Shown in pieces: positions 25,544-34,110 of a stretch of 64,000 nt of DNA. This DNA is from Pseudoduganella lutea. GTDB taxonomy: Bacteria; Pseudomonadota; Gammaproteobacteria; Burkholderiales; Burkholderiaceae_D. Each line of letters starts with the position of its first letter. The first letter of the stretch is position 1. The stretch lies in contig NZ_CP035913.1 in NCBI RefSeq assembly GCF_004209755.1, forward strand, positions 7,192,001-7,256,000. The letters are read 5' to 3'. The notes under the pieces are model-generated. The model was not told the origin of the DNA and did not search any database. It saw only the letters and a list, made by a program, of their open reading frames with translations. Both the position numbers and the translations under genes were made by a program.

Positions 25544-27163
25544 ATGGTTACGCGACGCGATGCAATGAAGTCCGCGGGCCTCGGCTCGCTGCTGCTGGGA
25601 GCCGGTGCGCCGGCCTCCGCGGCAGCGGCCGCTGCCTGCACCACGGGCGCGCCCCCGGCGTGGGGCACCGGCTTCGAAGGCCAGCGCAAGCCCGATCTGG
25701 GCAACGGCACTTTCCTGAACCCGGTCGTGGCGGGCGACCGCCCCGACCCGTCGATCCTGAAAGATGGCGACGACTACTACATGACGTTTTCCACCTTCGA
25801 TGCCTATCCCGGTCTCGTGATCTGGCATTCGAAGGACCTCGTCAACTGGCGGCCGGTGACGGCCACGCTGCACCGGAACATCGGTTCCGTGTGGGCGCCG
25901 GAACTGTGCAAGCACAAAGGCCGCTACTACCTGTACATCCCCACCAAGAAGACGGCGGTGCCGGGCTCGAAGACCACGTCGTGGGTGATCTGGGCGGACA
26001 AGGTCGAAGGGCCGTGGTCCGACCCCATCGACCTGGACCTGCCGCGCCACATCGACCCGGGCCACGCCGTGGGCGAGGATGGTTCGCGCTGGCTGTTCCT
26101 GTCCGGCGTGGACCGGGTGCGGCTGGCCGACGATGGCCTGTCCACGGTGGGAAAGCCGGAAAAGGTGTACGAGCCGTGGCGCTACCCGGACGACTGGGAA
26201 GTCGAAGCATTCTCGCCGGAAGGCCCGAAGGTGCTGCGCCACAATGGCTACTACTACCTGATCCTGGCGGTGGGCGGCACGTCCGGCCCGCCGACGGGCC
26301 ACATGGTCATCGCCGCCCGCTCGAAGTCGATCAACGGCCCGTGGGAACACCACCCGCGCAACCCGCTGGTGCGCACGACCGACGTGGCCGAGAAATGGTG
26401 GTCGCGCGGCCATGCCACGCTCGTGCAGGGCCCCGCCGGCGACTGGTGGAGCGTCTACCACGGCTATGAAAACGGCTACTGGACGCTGGGCCGGCAATGC
26501 CTGCTGGCGCCGGTCACCTGGTCGGCCGACGGCTGGTTCGACTTCGGCGGCGGCGACCTGTCGCAGCCGATCCGCAAGCCTGCCAAGGGGAATGCACAGG
26601 GCGCACACGGCATGCCGCTGTCGGACGACTTTTCCACCGACAAGTACGGCATCCAGTGGAACTTCTTCAATCCCGCGCCGGACGAGGCGAAGCGGCTGGC
26701 TCGGCGCGACGGCACGCTGCACCTGAAGGCCAGCGGCAAGATGCCCTCGGATTCTTCCCCGCTCGTGTTCGTGGTGCCGGACCAGGACTACGAAGTGGAA
26801 TGCGAGATCGAGGTGGACCCCGGCACGCGTGCCGGCCTGCTGCTGTTCTATGACCACAAGCTGTACTGCGGCATGGGTTTCGAGGAAAAGAACCTCGTGC
26901 TGCACCGCTACGGCACCGAGCACGGCCAGCCGGCCAACCCGTTCGGCAAGCGCCTGTTCCTGCGCATCCGCAACCGCAAACACGTGGTCAGCATCCACCT
27001 GTCGGGCGACGGCAAGACGTGGACGCGCGGCCCGCGTGGCTACGAAGTCTCCGGCTACCACCACAACGTGCGCGGCGGGTTCATGTCGCTGAAGCCGGCG
27101 CTGTACGCGGCCGGTGCGGGCGAAGCCCGTTTCCGCAACTTCCGGTATCGCGCCTTCGGCTGA
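25544..27163 (+). CDS. Glycoside hydrolase family 43 enzyme (beta-xylosidase/arabinofuranosidase type), Tat-like signal
   Basis: 539 residues. The N-terminus M-V-T-R-R-D-A-M-K-S-A-G-L-G-S-L-L-L-G is a Tat-type signal. The five-bladed propeller of GH43 follows: G-D-R-P-D-P-S-I (catalytic base D68), a middle aspartate in H-I-D-P-G-H, and the acid glutamate in V-E-A-F-S-P-E-G. From about residue 350 a second domain (D-D-F-S-T-D-K-Y-G-I-Q-W-N-F-F) has the concanavalin-like fold found at the C-terminus of many GH43 beta-xylosidases. It is the second gene of the TonB receptor operon and is closed by a terminator. Arabinan or arabinoxylan side chains are the likely target; the exact sugar is inference. 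Confidence 0.9.
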   Translation: MVTRRDAMKSAGLGSLLLGAGAPASAAAAAACTTGAPPAWGTGFEGQRKPDLGNGTFLNPVVAGDRPDPSILKDGDDYYMTFSTFDAYPGLVIWHSKDLVNWRPVTATLHRNIGSVWAPELCKHKGRYYLYIPTKKTAVPGSKTTSWVIWADKVEGPWSDPIDLDLPRHIDPGHAVGEDGSRWLFLSGVDRVRLADDGLSTVGKPEKVYEPWRYPDDWEVEAFSPEGPKVLRHNGYYYLILAVGGTSGPPTGHMVIAARSKSINGPWEHHPRNPLVRTTDVAEKWWSRGHATLVQGPAGDWWSVYHGYENGYWTLGRQCLLAPVTWSADGWFDFGGGDLSQPIRKPAKGNAQGAHGMPLSDDFSTDKYGIQWNFFNPAPDEAKRLARRDGTLHLKASGKMPSDSSPLVFVVPDQDYEVECEIEVDPGTRAGLLLFYDHKLYCGMGFEEKNLVLHRYGTEHGQPANPFGKRLFLRIRNRKHVVSIHLSGDGKTWTRGPRGYEVSGYHHNVRGGFMSLKPALYAAGAGEARFRNFRYRAFG

Positions 27164-27224
27164 GCAGGGCAAATTACCGCGGCGTTACCCCAGCGCTACT
27201 GCTGCGTTGCTGCCGCTGCACATT

Positions 27225-27260
27225 GCCGGCCCCTCATACGGGCCCGGCTTTTATTTGTTT
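27225..27260 (+). terminator. Rho-independent terminator of the TonB-GH43 operon
   Basis: GCCGGCCC pairs with GGGCCCGGC (one bulged C) around CTCATAC, followed by TTTTATTTGTTT. Confidence 0.8.
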
Positions 27261-27338
27261 ACTCTTCGTGGTCATCCATGACTACAATGTTGGTACTCCC
27301 CTCCCCCTGAAATGCCCATCCGCGCCGTGGAGGTGCCC

Positions 27339-29407
27339 ATGCAGGCCGACCCGCTGCTTCCGCCAACCCCGCTGACCCCGCTCGCGCGCGATCTCGCGTA
27401 CATGCTCGTCTATGCAGGCTGCGAGCCCGAGCCGGGGCGCTTCACGAGCGACCTGCCGATCGGTGCGGACGTGTGGCTGCACTATGCGGCCGAGCTGCGC
27501 TTCGATGGCGCCGCGTCGCTGCTGCTCACGCCGCACAGCGACGTCGACCCGGCCGCCTTGCGCCAGGCGATTGCGCGCTGCCACCGGGACCTGCGGCCAG
27601 ACGACGCGCCGCCCGCCATCGCGTCGAATGAATCCCACCTGCTGGCGCGGCTCGACTTTCTCTCGCTGCTGCGCCTCCTGCCGCTCACGGCATGGTGGCG
27701 GCGCGGCGTTGGCCGGGTGGCGCAAGGTGGCATGGCAAGCGACATGGTGAGCGACACGCCGGGCACCGTGCTGCGCGCCGACCGCACGGCGCAGGAACTA
27801 GGCCGGCAGGTGCTGGAGCACCTGCAATCGATCGACACCATCAGCCGCTTCAAGAACGTGGGCAGGCTGGTGGTGGACGCCGTGCACGGCCCGGGCGGCG
27901 ATGCCGGACACGCCGCGCTGGTCCGGCTCGTCAACGTGGCGGCGCTGTACGTGGGCCTCGGCCTGCTGGGCGTGACGCGCGACAGTATCGGCGAAGCGGC
28001 CCTGCAATCGCGCATCCGCACGGCCAGCCGCGCGGTGCTGCGGGTGCTGGCCGCTTGCTGCGATGGCGCCCGCGGGGCGCTGCCGGCCGGCGTGCCGCCG
28101 CTATGGCACATCGCCCGCAACCGACCGGCCCGGCATGCGATCGTCAAGAGCCGGGGCACGGTGAAAGCCGATGCCGCAGGCCGCGTCTTCGACACGGGCG
28201 GGCGCGGCGTACGCTGGGCCATCGTCGATTCGGGCATCGATGCGCGCCATCCCGCGTTTGCCGGCGATGGCTCGCCGGGCGACGCTTTGGCCAAGGATTC
28301 GGCTAACGATTCGGCCGAGGATTCGGCAAATGATCCGGCCAACGAGCAGCGCGACCCGCGCCGCTCGCGCATCGTGCGCACCCTTGACTTCACGCGCCTG
28401 GCCGACCTCACCGCGGGCACGCTGCCGAAAGCGGCCATGGCCCGCCTGGCCAGGCAGCCTGGGGGCGAGGCACTGCTCGACCGTGCTGCCCGCCTCGGTC
28501 GCGACCTTGCCGCCGGCCGGATGCTGGACTGGTCGCTGCTCGAACCGCTGCTCGCGCTGCCCCATGCGCCGGACGGCTACGAGCCCCCGTCGACAGCCAC
28601 GGCACCCACGTGGCCGGCATCCTTGGCGCCGGCTGGCATGGCCAGCGCTACCTGGAGCGCGGCCTGCCCCTGCCCGCCGAGCTGGCGGACAGCACCGACC
28701 TGCTGGGCGTGTGCCCGGCGATCGAGCTGCTCGACCTGCGCGTGTTCGACACCGACGGCAATGCCGACGAATTCACGATCCTGGCCGCGCTGCAGTATGT
28801 GCGCTACCTGAACGGCAGCCGCGACCGGCAATTCGTGCACGGCGTGAACATCAGCCTGTCGCTGCACCATTCGGTGCGCAGTTATGGCTGCGGCAGCACC
28901 CCGGTATGCCTGGAGTGCAACCGGCTGGTCGGCAGCGGCGTGGTGGTGGTGGCCGCCGCGGGCAATTTCGGTTTCGACGACGCCTATGCCCGCACCAGCC
29001 TGGGTGGCGCCTACCGCGGACAGAGCCTGACGGATCCGGGCAACGCGCAGGCCGTGATCACCGTCGGCGCCACGCACCGCGCCGATCCCCACGTGTACGG
29101 CGTCTCGTATTTTTCCAGCCGCGGTCCCACGGGCGACGGCCGCGCCAAGCCCGATCTCGTGGCGCCCGGCGAAAAGATCACGTCCACGGCGCCAGATGGA
29201 ACGACGGCGACGATGGACGGCACGAGCATGGCGGCGCCGCACGTGTCGGGCGTGGCGGCACTGCTGCTGGCCCGGCACCCGGAACTGATGGGCCATCCCG
29301 ACCGCGTAAAAGACATCCTGCGCCGTTCGGCCACCGACCTGGGCCGCGAGCCGTCGTTCCAGGGCTGCGGCCTCGTCGACGCCTTGCGCGCCCTGCAGGC
29401 GGTATGA
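27339..29407 (+). pseudogene. S8 (subtilisin-like) serine protease with large N-terminal region; frame broken at a C-run
   Basis: About 689 residues if one base is restored. Residues 1-270 form a region I do not recognise (helical, L-A-R-D-L-A-Y-M-L-V-Y-A-G near the start). The subtilisin domain follows: catalytic D297 in A-I-V-D-S-G-I-D, the His in V-D-S-H-G-T-H-V-A-G-I, oxyanion N in A-A-A-G-N-F-G-F, and catalytic Ser in D-G-T-S-M-A-A-P-H-V-S-G. Asp and His lie ~124 residues apart, far more than usual, because of an insertion with D-S-A-N-D-S-A-E-D-S-A-N-D repeats. The frame shifts by one base at the C-run 28584-28588. There is no signal peptide, so it is cytoplasmic. The start at 27339 has GGAGG upstream. 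The MBL gene starts one base after the stop. Confidence 0.8.
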
Positions 29408-29408
29408 G

Positions 29409-30535
29409 ATGGCGGCCATCTTTTCCCTCGAAGCGCTCGACGCGGCCGAAGGCGATGCGCTGATCCTGCACTATGGCAGCAGCGCCGCGCCCCGCCACCT
29501 GCTGATCGATGGCGGCCCGCGGGCCACGTGGCAGCGCGCGCTGCGCCCCCGGCTCGCGCAGATCGCGGAAAGGCTCGAACAATGGCCGCTCGAGCTGCGT
29601 CACATTCTCGTCTCGCACCTGGACAGCGACCATATCGGCGGCGTGCTCGCGCTGGCCGAAAGCCTCGGCGCGGAAGACTGCCCGGCCCAGTGCGACCGCT
29701 TCTGGCTCAACACCTTCGATGAAGCCCTGCTGGCGCACCTGCCGCAACCGGCAATGGCCGCGCTCGCCGCGCTCGATGGCGGCCCCCGTCCCGCCAGCCT
29801 GGGGCCGTCGAAGCAAGCGTCCGGCAGGGGCAGGACCTGCTGGCACAGATCGAGCGCCTGCGCGCCGCGTGCAATGGCGGCGCGACATCGCTGGTGGCGG
29901 ACGGCGGCCCGGCGATGCTGCCGCTCGACCTGGGGGTGCTCGACGTGCAGCTCATTTGCCCGAACGTGGCGCACCTGCGCAAGCTGTCCATCGAGTGGGA
30001 GCGCAAGGCGGTCAAGGACGAAGCCGCCACCGCCGCCTACGTCGACCGGTCCGTGTTCAACCTGTCGAGCCTCGTGCTCGTGGTGACGGCGCGTGGATCG
30101 CACGGCCGGCGCGCCCGCATGCTGCTGACGGGCGACGCGCGCGGCGACCACGTGCTGGCCGGGCTCGAAGAGGCGGGCATGCTGGATGCGGAGGGCCGGG
30201 TCTTCTTCGACCTGCTGAAGGTGCCCCACCATGGCAGCGACCGCAACCTGGAACCGGCATTCTTCGAGCGGGTACAGGCACGGCACTACGTGATTTCGGC
30301 CGATGGGCGGCACGACAACCCGTCGGCCGACACGCTGGTGTGGATCGCCGCCGCGGCCCGCACACGCGGCTGGCGGCTGTGGCTGACGAACCGCAGCAAT
30401 CCGCTGCGCCCCGCGCTGGCGGCCAACATCGCCGCCGCGCTGAAGGCCGCGCCGAAGCTGAAGACGCACCTGCGCATCCGCAAGGGCGGCGCGCCGGGCG
30501 TCATGGTGGACTTGCTGGCGAAGGTCGACTACTGA
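29409..30535 (+). pseudogene. Metallo-beta-lactamase-fold hydrolase (ComEC-type MBL domain), frame broken; partner of S8 protease
   Basis: About 375 residues if one base is restored. The start D-A-A-E-G-D-A-L-I-L-H-Y-G and L-L-I-D-G-G-P lead to V-S-H-L-D-S-D-H-I-G-G near residue 65, the metal-binding motif in the form seen in ComEC/Rec2-like MBL domains. After the break come L-L-T-G-D-A and K-V-P-H-H-G-S, the further metal ligands, and Y-V-I-S-A-D-G-R-H-D-N-P-S. The break lies between 29782 and 29804 (C5 or G4 run). There is no signal or membrane segment. Start one base after the protease stop means translational coupling, so the two products probably act together. Substrate unknown. Confidence 0.8.
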
Positions 30536-30539
30536 GGGC

Positions 30540-30558
30540 TGGCCAGGCTGGCCACTTT
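30540..30558 (+). terminator. Weak stem-loop between convergent genes
   Basis: TGGCCA GGC TGGCCA followed by CTTTATTA lies between the stops of the MBL gene and the GH1-RmlD gene. The stem is short (6 bp). Confidence 0.35.
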
Positions 30559-30559
30559 A

Positions 30560-32782
30560 TTACCCGCGCCCTTGCCGCGGCACGCTGCGCCGTTCGACGG
30601 CGGCGGCCTGGCTGGCGGCGGCGAAGCGGGCCAGCGCATAGTCCAGCGCGGGCAGCAGCGCACCGCGCCGCGTTTCCAGCACGGGCGCGGCCTGCGCTTC
30701 ATCGACATCGTGCTGCACCAGCATCGTTCCCAGCCCCAGCAGTGCGGCGGCCCGCGCCACCAGGTCCACCGCGAACACGCCGGCGTGGTTGCTCAGGTGC
30801 CAGATGCCCTGCTCGCCATCGACGGCCAGATCCAGGCACGCATCCACCAGGTCCGGCAGGTAGCTTGGCGCCAGCACCAGGTCTTGCGGCAGTGCCACGG
30901 GCCGCCCTTCGCGCAGCGATGCCAGGGCCTGGCCCAGCAGGCCCACGTCGCCATCGGCACTGAAGAACTGGCCGCTGCGTACGATCAGCGCGCGCGGATT
31001 GGCGCCCAGCACCCGGCGTTCGGCTTCAGCCTGGCACCGCCCGAAGGCATCGACCGGCGCGGGGGCGGCCGCTTCGTCGCGCGGGCCGTCGACGTCGGCC
31101 AGCACCGCGGTGCTGGAGAACACCAAGTACGGCAGGCCGTGCCGCGCAGCCGCCAGCGCCAGCACGAGGGCACCGGCCACGTGGGCACGGTATTGCTCTT
31201 CCGTCTCGCGCACTTCGGTCATGCCGGACGATGGCGGCCGGCTGCCCGCAGCGTTGACGATCGCCCATGGGCGGTGCTCGCGGATCATGCGCTCGACGGC
31301 CGCCGGATCCGTCGCATCCATCGTGTCTCGGCCCGCCAGCACGCAAGGCAGGTTGCGGGCCTTGCAACGGGCGGCAAACGCGCGGGCCAGCGCGCCGCTG
31401 GCGCCCGCCACCAGGATCGGTGGCATCGGCGCCCTGGCCTGCTGGCGTTCGGTCAGCGATGCCGTCACGGCGGGCGCCGCGACCGGCTGGCACAGGAACC
31501 TTCCCGGGCGGTGCCACCAGCCGGCCCCCCGCATCACTGGATGATCGGGCTCGCGGCCACTGGACAGGCGCCGCATCAGCTCGGCGACGGCGGTGGGCCG
31601 TGGCTCCTTGCCGCGCACGTCGAACGGCCCCGGCTCGTAGTAGCCATGGCAGGCGGTGACGAGGCAGTTCCAGTCGTAGGAGCCCAGCAAGGCCCAAACG
31701 GTCACGGCGCGGATATCGGCGCCGGCATCGCGCTGTTGCTGGGCGGCCTGCCAGATCTCGCGCAGCCAGCGCAGCTGGTCTTCGCGGTGCGCATCGATGT
31801 GCGCTTCGGTGATCGCCACCGGCAGCTTGTAGCGCTCCCACACCTCGCCCAGCAGCGGGCCGATGCCGCGCGTGGGGTTGGCAAGCACGCGCGCCGTTTC
31901 CATGTCGGCATGGCGCCGGCCCTTGTACTCGTGCACGTGACTGGCCGGGAACCGGTCCGCGCGGTGATCGAGCCAGCGCTCGCTGGTGATGTAGTAATTC
32001 ACGCCGATGACGTCGGGCGGGCATGGATTGTTGCGGAACCACTGCAGTTCTTCCGGATCGGCACCCGATTGCAGCATGAAATCGTACAGCGCATGATCCG
32101 GCCCGACCATGCCGCACAGCAGGTCCCACGACAGCCAGCGGCGTTCGTTGAAGAAGTCCACCAGGTCGGCCATCTCGGGCGTGCCATAGGTGCGCGACAG
32201 GTCGTCGGTCTGCACCAGTTTCGCATCGGGATTGACTTCCCGGATCGCCCGCATGGCCAGCACGGTAGCGCGGCACTGGTTGATCAGTGCCCGCACGAAG
32301 GCTTCTTCGCTGCGCGCGTGCGGATACCACACGCCGGACAGCCCCGAGAACCGGGCGGTCGTCAGCGGTTCATTGACCGGCGTGTAGTACGTCAGCCAGG
32401 GATAGCGCCGCGCCACGGCGCCGGCATATTCGGCCAGCTTCTCCGGGAAGCATGGCGAGACGAGGCTCGTGTGCACCGGCCCGCTGCCATGGTGTACCAG
32501 GCCGGCGATCGGCTCCACGCCGAGGTCGCGAAGGCGCGGCAGGCGCGCATCCGACCAGGACCAGTCGGCGTGTTCCACCCCGTCCGGCGCGGTGCATTCC
32601 CACAGCACCGGATAACGTACGGCGCGGATGCCCAGCGACGCGAATCGGTCGATGTCGTCGATCCGCCCGCGGTGGCCATTGCGTTCCATCTGGCTGAAAT
32701 ACTGGTCCGACACGCGGTTGATCGTGCATTCGAGGCCGCCCCAGAGCTCAAGGGGGGCGGTGGTGTTCACGTCGTGACTCAT
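30560..32782 (-). CDS. Fusion of GH1-like glycosidase and RmlD/SDR-like domain
   Basis: 740 residues. Residues ~10-400 are a GH1-type TIM barrel: W-G-G-L-E-C-T near the start, acid/base E in T-P-V-N-E-P-L (about 140), I-G-V-N-Y-Y, and nucleophile E in A-I-T-E-A-H-I-D (about 325). From about residue 455, I-L-V-A-G-A-S-G-A-L-A-R-A starts a Rossmann domain like dTDP-4-dehydrorhamnose reductase (RmlD). In it the catalytic Y-x-x-x-K is replaced (D-A-F-G-R-C-Q), so the reductase step may be lost. There is no signal peptide, so it is cytoplasmic. GGAGATAAAGC precedes the ATG. It is a single-gene unit convergent with the S8/MBL pair; the role is unknown. Confidence 0.8.
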   Translation of the reverse strand: MSHDVNTTAPLELWGGLECTINRVSDQYFSQMERNGHRGRIDDIDRFASLGIRAVRYPVLWECTAPDGVEHADWSWSDARLPRLRDLGVEPIAGLVHHGSGPVHTSLVSPCFPEKLAEYAGAVARRYPWLTYYTPVNEPLTTARFSGLSGVWYPHARSEEAFVRALINQCRATVLAMRAIREVNPDAKLVQTDDLSRTYGTPEMADLVDFFNERRWLSWDLLCGMVGPDHALYDFMLQSGADPEELQWFRNNPCPPDVIGVNYYITSERWLDHRADRFPASHVHEYKGRRHADMETARVLANPTRGIGPLLGEVWERYKLPVAITEAHIDAHREDQLRWLREIWQAAQQQRDAGADIRAVTVWALLGSYDWNCLVTACHGYYEPGPFDVRGKEPRPTAVAELMRRLSSGREPDHPVMRGAGWWHRPGRFLCQPVAAPAVTASLTERQQARAPMPPILVAGASGALARAFAARCKARNLPCVLAGRDTMDATDPAAVERMIREHRPWAIVNAAGSRPPSSGMTEVRETEEQYRAHVAGALVLALAAARHGLPYLVFSSTAVLADVDGPRDEAAAPAPVDAFGRCQAEAERRVLGANPRALIVRSGQFFSADGDVGLLGQALASLREGRPVALPQDLVLAPSYLPDLVDACLDLAVDGEQGIWHLSNHAGVFAVDLVARAAALLGLGTMLVQHDVDEAQAAPVLETRRGALLPALDYALARFAAASQAAAVERRSVPRQGRG

Positions 32783-32820
32783 GCTTTATCTCCAGTGTTG
32801 ACCCGATCCCCAGCTTAAAA

Positions 32821-32833
32821 CTGTACGGTACAG
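32821..32833. promoter_or_regulatory. 13-base palindrome upstream of the GH1-RmlD gene
   Basis: CTGTACGGTACAG is a perfect palindrome with a central G, 39 bases before the start at 32782. It is too short to be a LexA box (CTGT-N8-ACAG). A possible operator. Confidence 0.35.
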
Positions 32834-33010
32834 ACCGGCGTGGGCGAAGGGGCAACAGCTTTGTCGGACAAAACCTCGTGGGGCGACGCGAACTGCTCCT
32901 ATAAATGGTTGCCGAAAACTGCCGATTACAACTGGCGGACGTCTGCCGGTTGCAAGGCAAGTCGGCGAGCAATTGTTCTGCCCTGGACAGAGACGGAACC
33001 CGCTGTCCGG

Positions 33011-33104
33011 GAAATGTTGCTCAGAAAATGGGGTACGTCCCCATTTTCCAGGAAATATTGCTCAGAAAATGGGGTACGTCCGGATCGCCGGACCGCCCAT
33101 TTTC
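33011..33104. repeat. Pair of REP-like hairpin repeats
   Basis: The 30-base units 33011-33040 and 33052-33081 differ at one base. The first continues into a perfect 10-bp stem, GAAAATGGGG (33024-33033) with CCCCATTTTC (33039-33048), around TACGT. The second forms a larger two-level hairpin: GAAAATGGG/CCCATTTTC outside and GTCCGG/CCGGAC inside. This is the architecture of REP/BIME elements mobilised by RAYT transposases; no such gene is in the window. The pair ends 11 bases before the cyclase stop. The 32783-33114 gap holds nothing else except the palindrome at 32821. Confidence 0.75.
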
Positions 33105-33114
33105 CGGCAACGTT

Positions 33115-33924
33115 TCAGCGTGGCAGCGCCAGCAGCGCGTCGTCGACGATGGCAACGGCGCGCGTCCAGCCGGCGGAGCCGCGGCGCACCTTGTGGGGGA
33201 AGCAGCTGATGTAGAAGCCGTGCGCGGGCAGGGTTTCGAGGGCGTGGAGCTTTTCCAGGTGGCAGTAGCCGATGTCGCGCCCAGCCTTGTGGCCTTCCCA
33301 GATCAGCGCCTTGTTGCCCGTTTCCGCGATCTTCTGCGCCGTGTACGCGAAGGGCGCATCCCAGCTCCACGCATCGGTGCCGGTCAGGCGCACGCCCCGC
33401 TCCAGCAGGTACATCGTGGCCTCGTAGCCCATGCCGCAGCCGGCGGACACATAGTCATTGTGGCCGTAGCGGCTGCCCGCGCGCGTGTTGACGACCACGA
33501 TGTCGAGCGGGCGCAGGTCGTGGCCGATGCGGTCCAGCTCCGCGGCCACGTCGGCGGCGGTGGCGACGTAGCCATCGGGGAAGTGACGGAAATCGAGCTT
33601 CACGCCGGGCTGGAAGCACCATTCGAGCGGCACTTCGTCGATCGTGATCGACGCCTTCTTTTCTCCCATCGCAGCGTCCATCGTCGAATGGAAGTGGTAT
33701 GGCGCGTCGAGGTGGGTGCCGCTGTGCGTCGTCATCGTCACCCATTCGGCGGCGGCGGCTTCGCCGTCCGGGTAGTCGGCGGCCGTGGTGCCCGGGATCA
33801 TCGCCATGAATTCATGCAGCGTGTCGGTGTGCTTCTGGTACGTGATCTTCGGCGCCAATGGCGGCGGATCGGACAGCACCTCGTTCTCGAGGTAGATGGA
33901 AAGGTCGATGAAACTTCGGGTCAT
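33115..33924 (-). CDS. Cyclase family protein (kynurenine formamidase-like metal hydrolase)
   Basis: 269 residues with no signal peptide. The signature of the cyclase/arylformamidase family is present: T-H-S-G-T-H-L-D-A-P-Y-H-F near residue 75 (metal-binding His and Asp), then I-G-H-D-L-R-P-L-D-I-V-V-V-N-T-R and later G-T-D-A-W-S-W-D. Members hydrolyse amides, lactones or cyclic intermediates such as N-formylkynurenine or isatin. It is divergent from a LysR gene with a shared CCATTT-type site, which suggests inducible use in a catabolic pathway. Start at ATG 33924. I cannot tell the substrate. Confidence 0.85.
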   Translation of the reverse strand: MTRSFIDLSIYLENEVLSDPPPLAPKITYQKHTDTLHEFMAMIPGTTAADYPDGEAAAAEWVTMTTHSGTHLDAPYHFHSTMDAAMGEKKASITIDEVPLEWCFQPGVKLDFRHFPDGYVATAADVAAELDRIGHDLRPLDIVVVNTRAGSRYGHNDYVSAGCGMGYEATMYLLERGVRLTGTDAWSWDAPFAYTAQKIAETGNKALIWEGHKAGRDIGYCHLEKLHALETLPAHGFYISCFPHKVRRGSAGWTRAVAIVDDALLALPR

Positions 33925-33984
33925 GGCGGTCTCCGGCTTATTGTCAATGTTGATGTCGCGTGAAGCGTACTGCCCGGCGTGCCG

Positions 33985-34004
33985 GCCGCCAAATGGATTG
34001 TATC
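33985..34004 (-). promoter_or_regulatory. Shared CCATTT motif, site A
   Basis: Read toward the cyclase gene it is CGATACAATCCATTTGGCGG, 61-80 bases upstream of the start. It aligns with sites at 41911, 49033 and 51821. It lies in the divergent region of a LysR regulator, the usual place for its operator. Confidence 0.4.
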
Positions 34005-34110
34005 GATCACAGGTATCCACAAAACCGATGCCCGCGCCGGCTTGCAGGCACAGCGGATGTGGCATCATCCTCCGCATAAATTCACATAAAAGTAGAAAAC
34101 AGGAGACACC

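Noticed and set aside
32821..32833. LexA (SOS) box
   Set aside because: CTGT and ACAG are separated by five bases, not eight; the spacing does not fit LexA.
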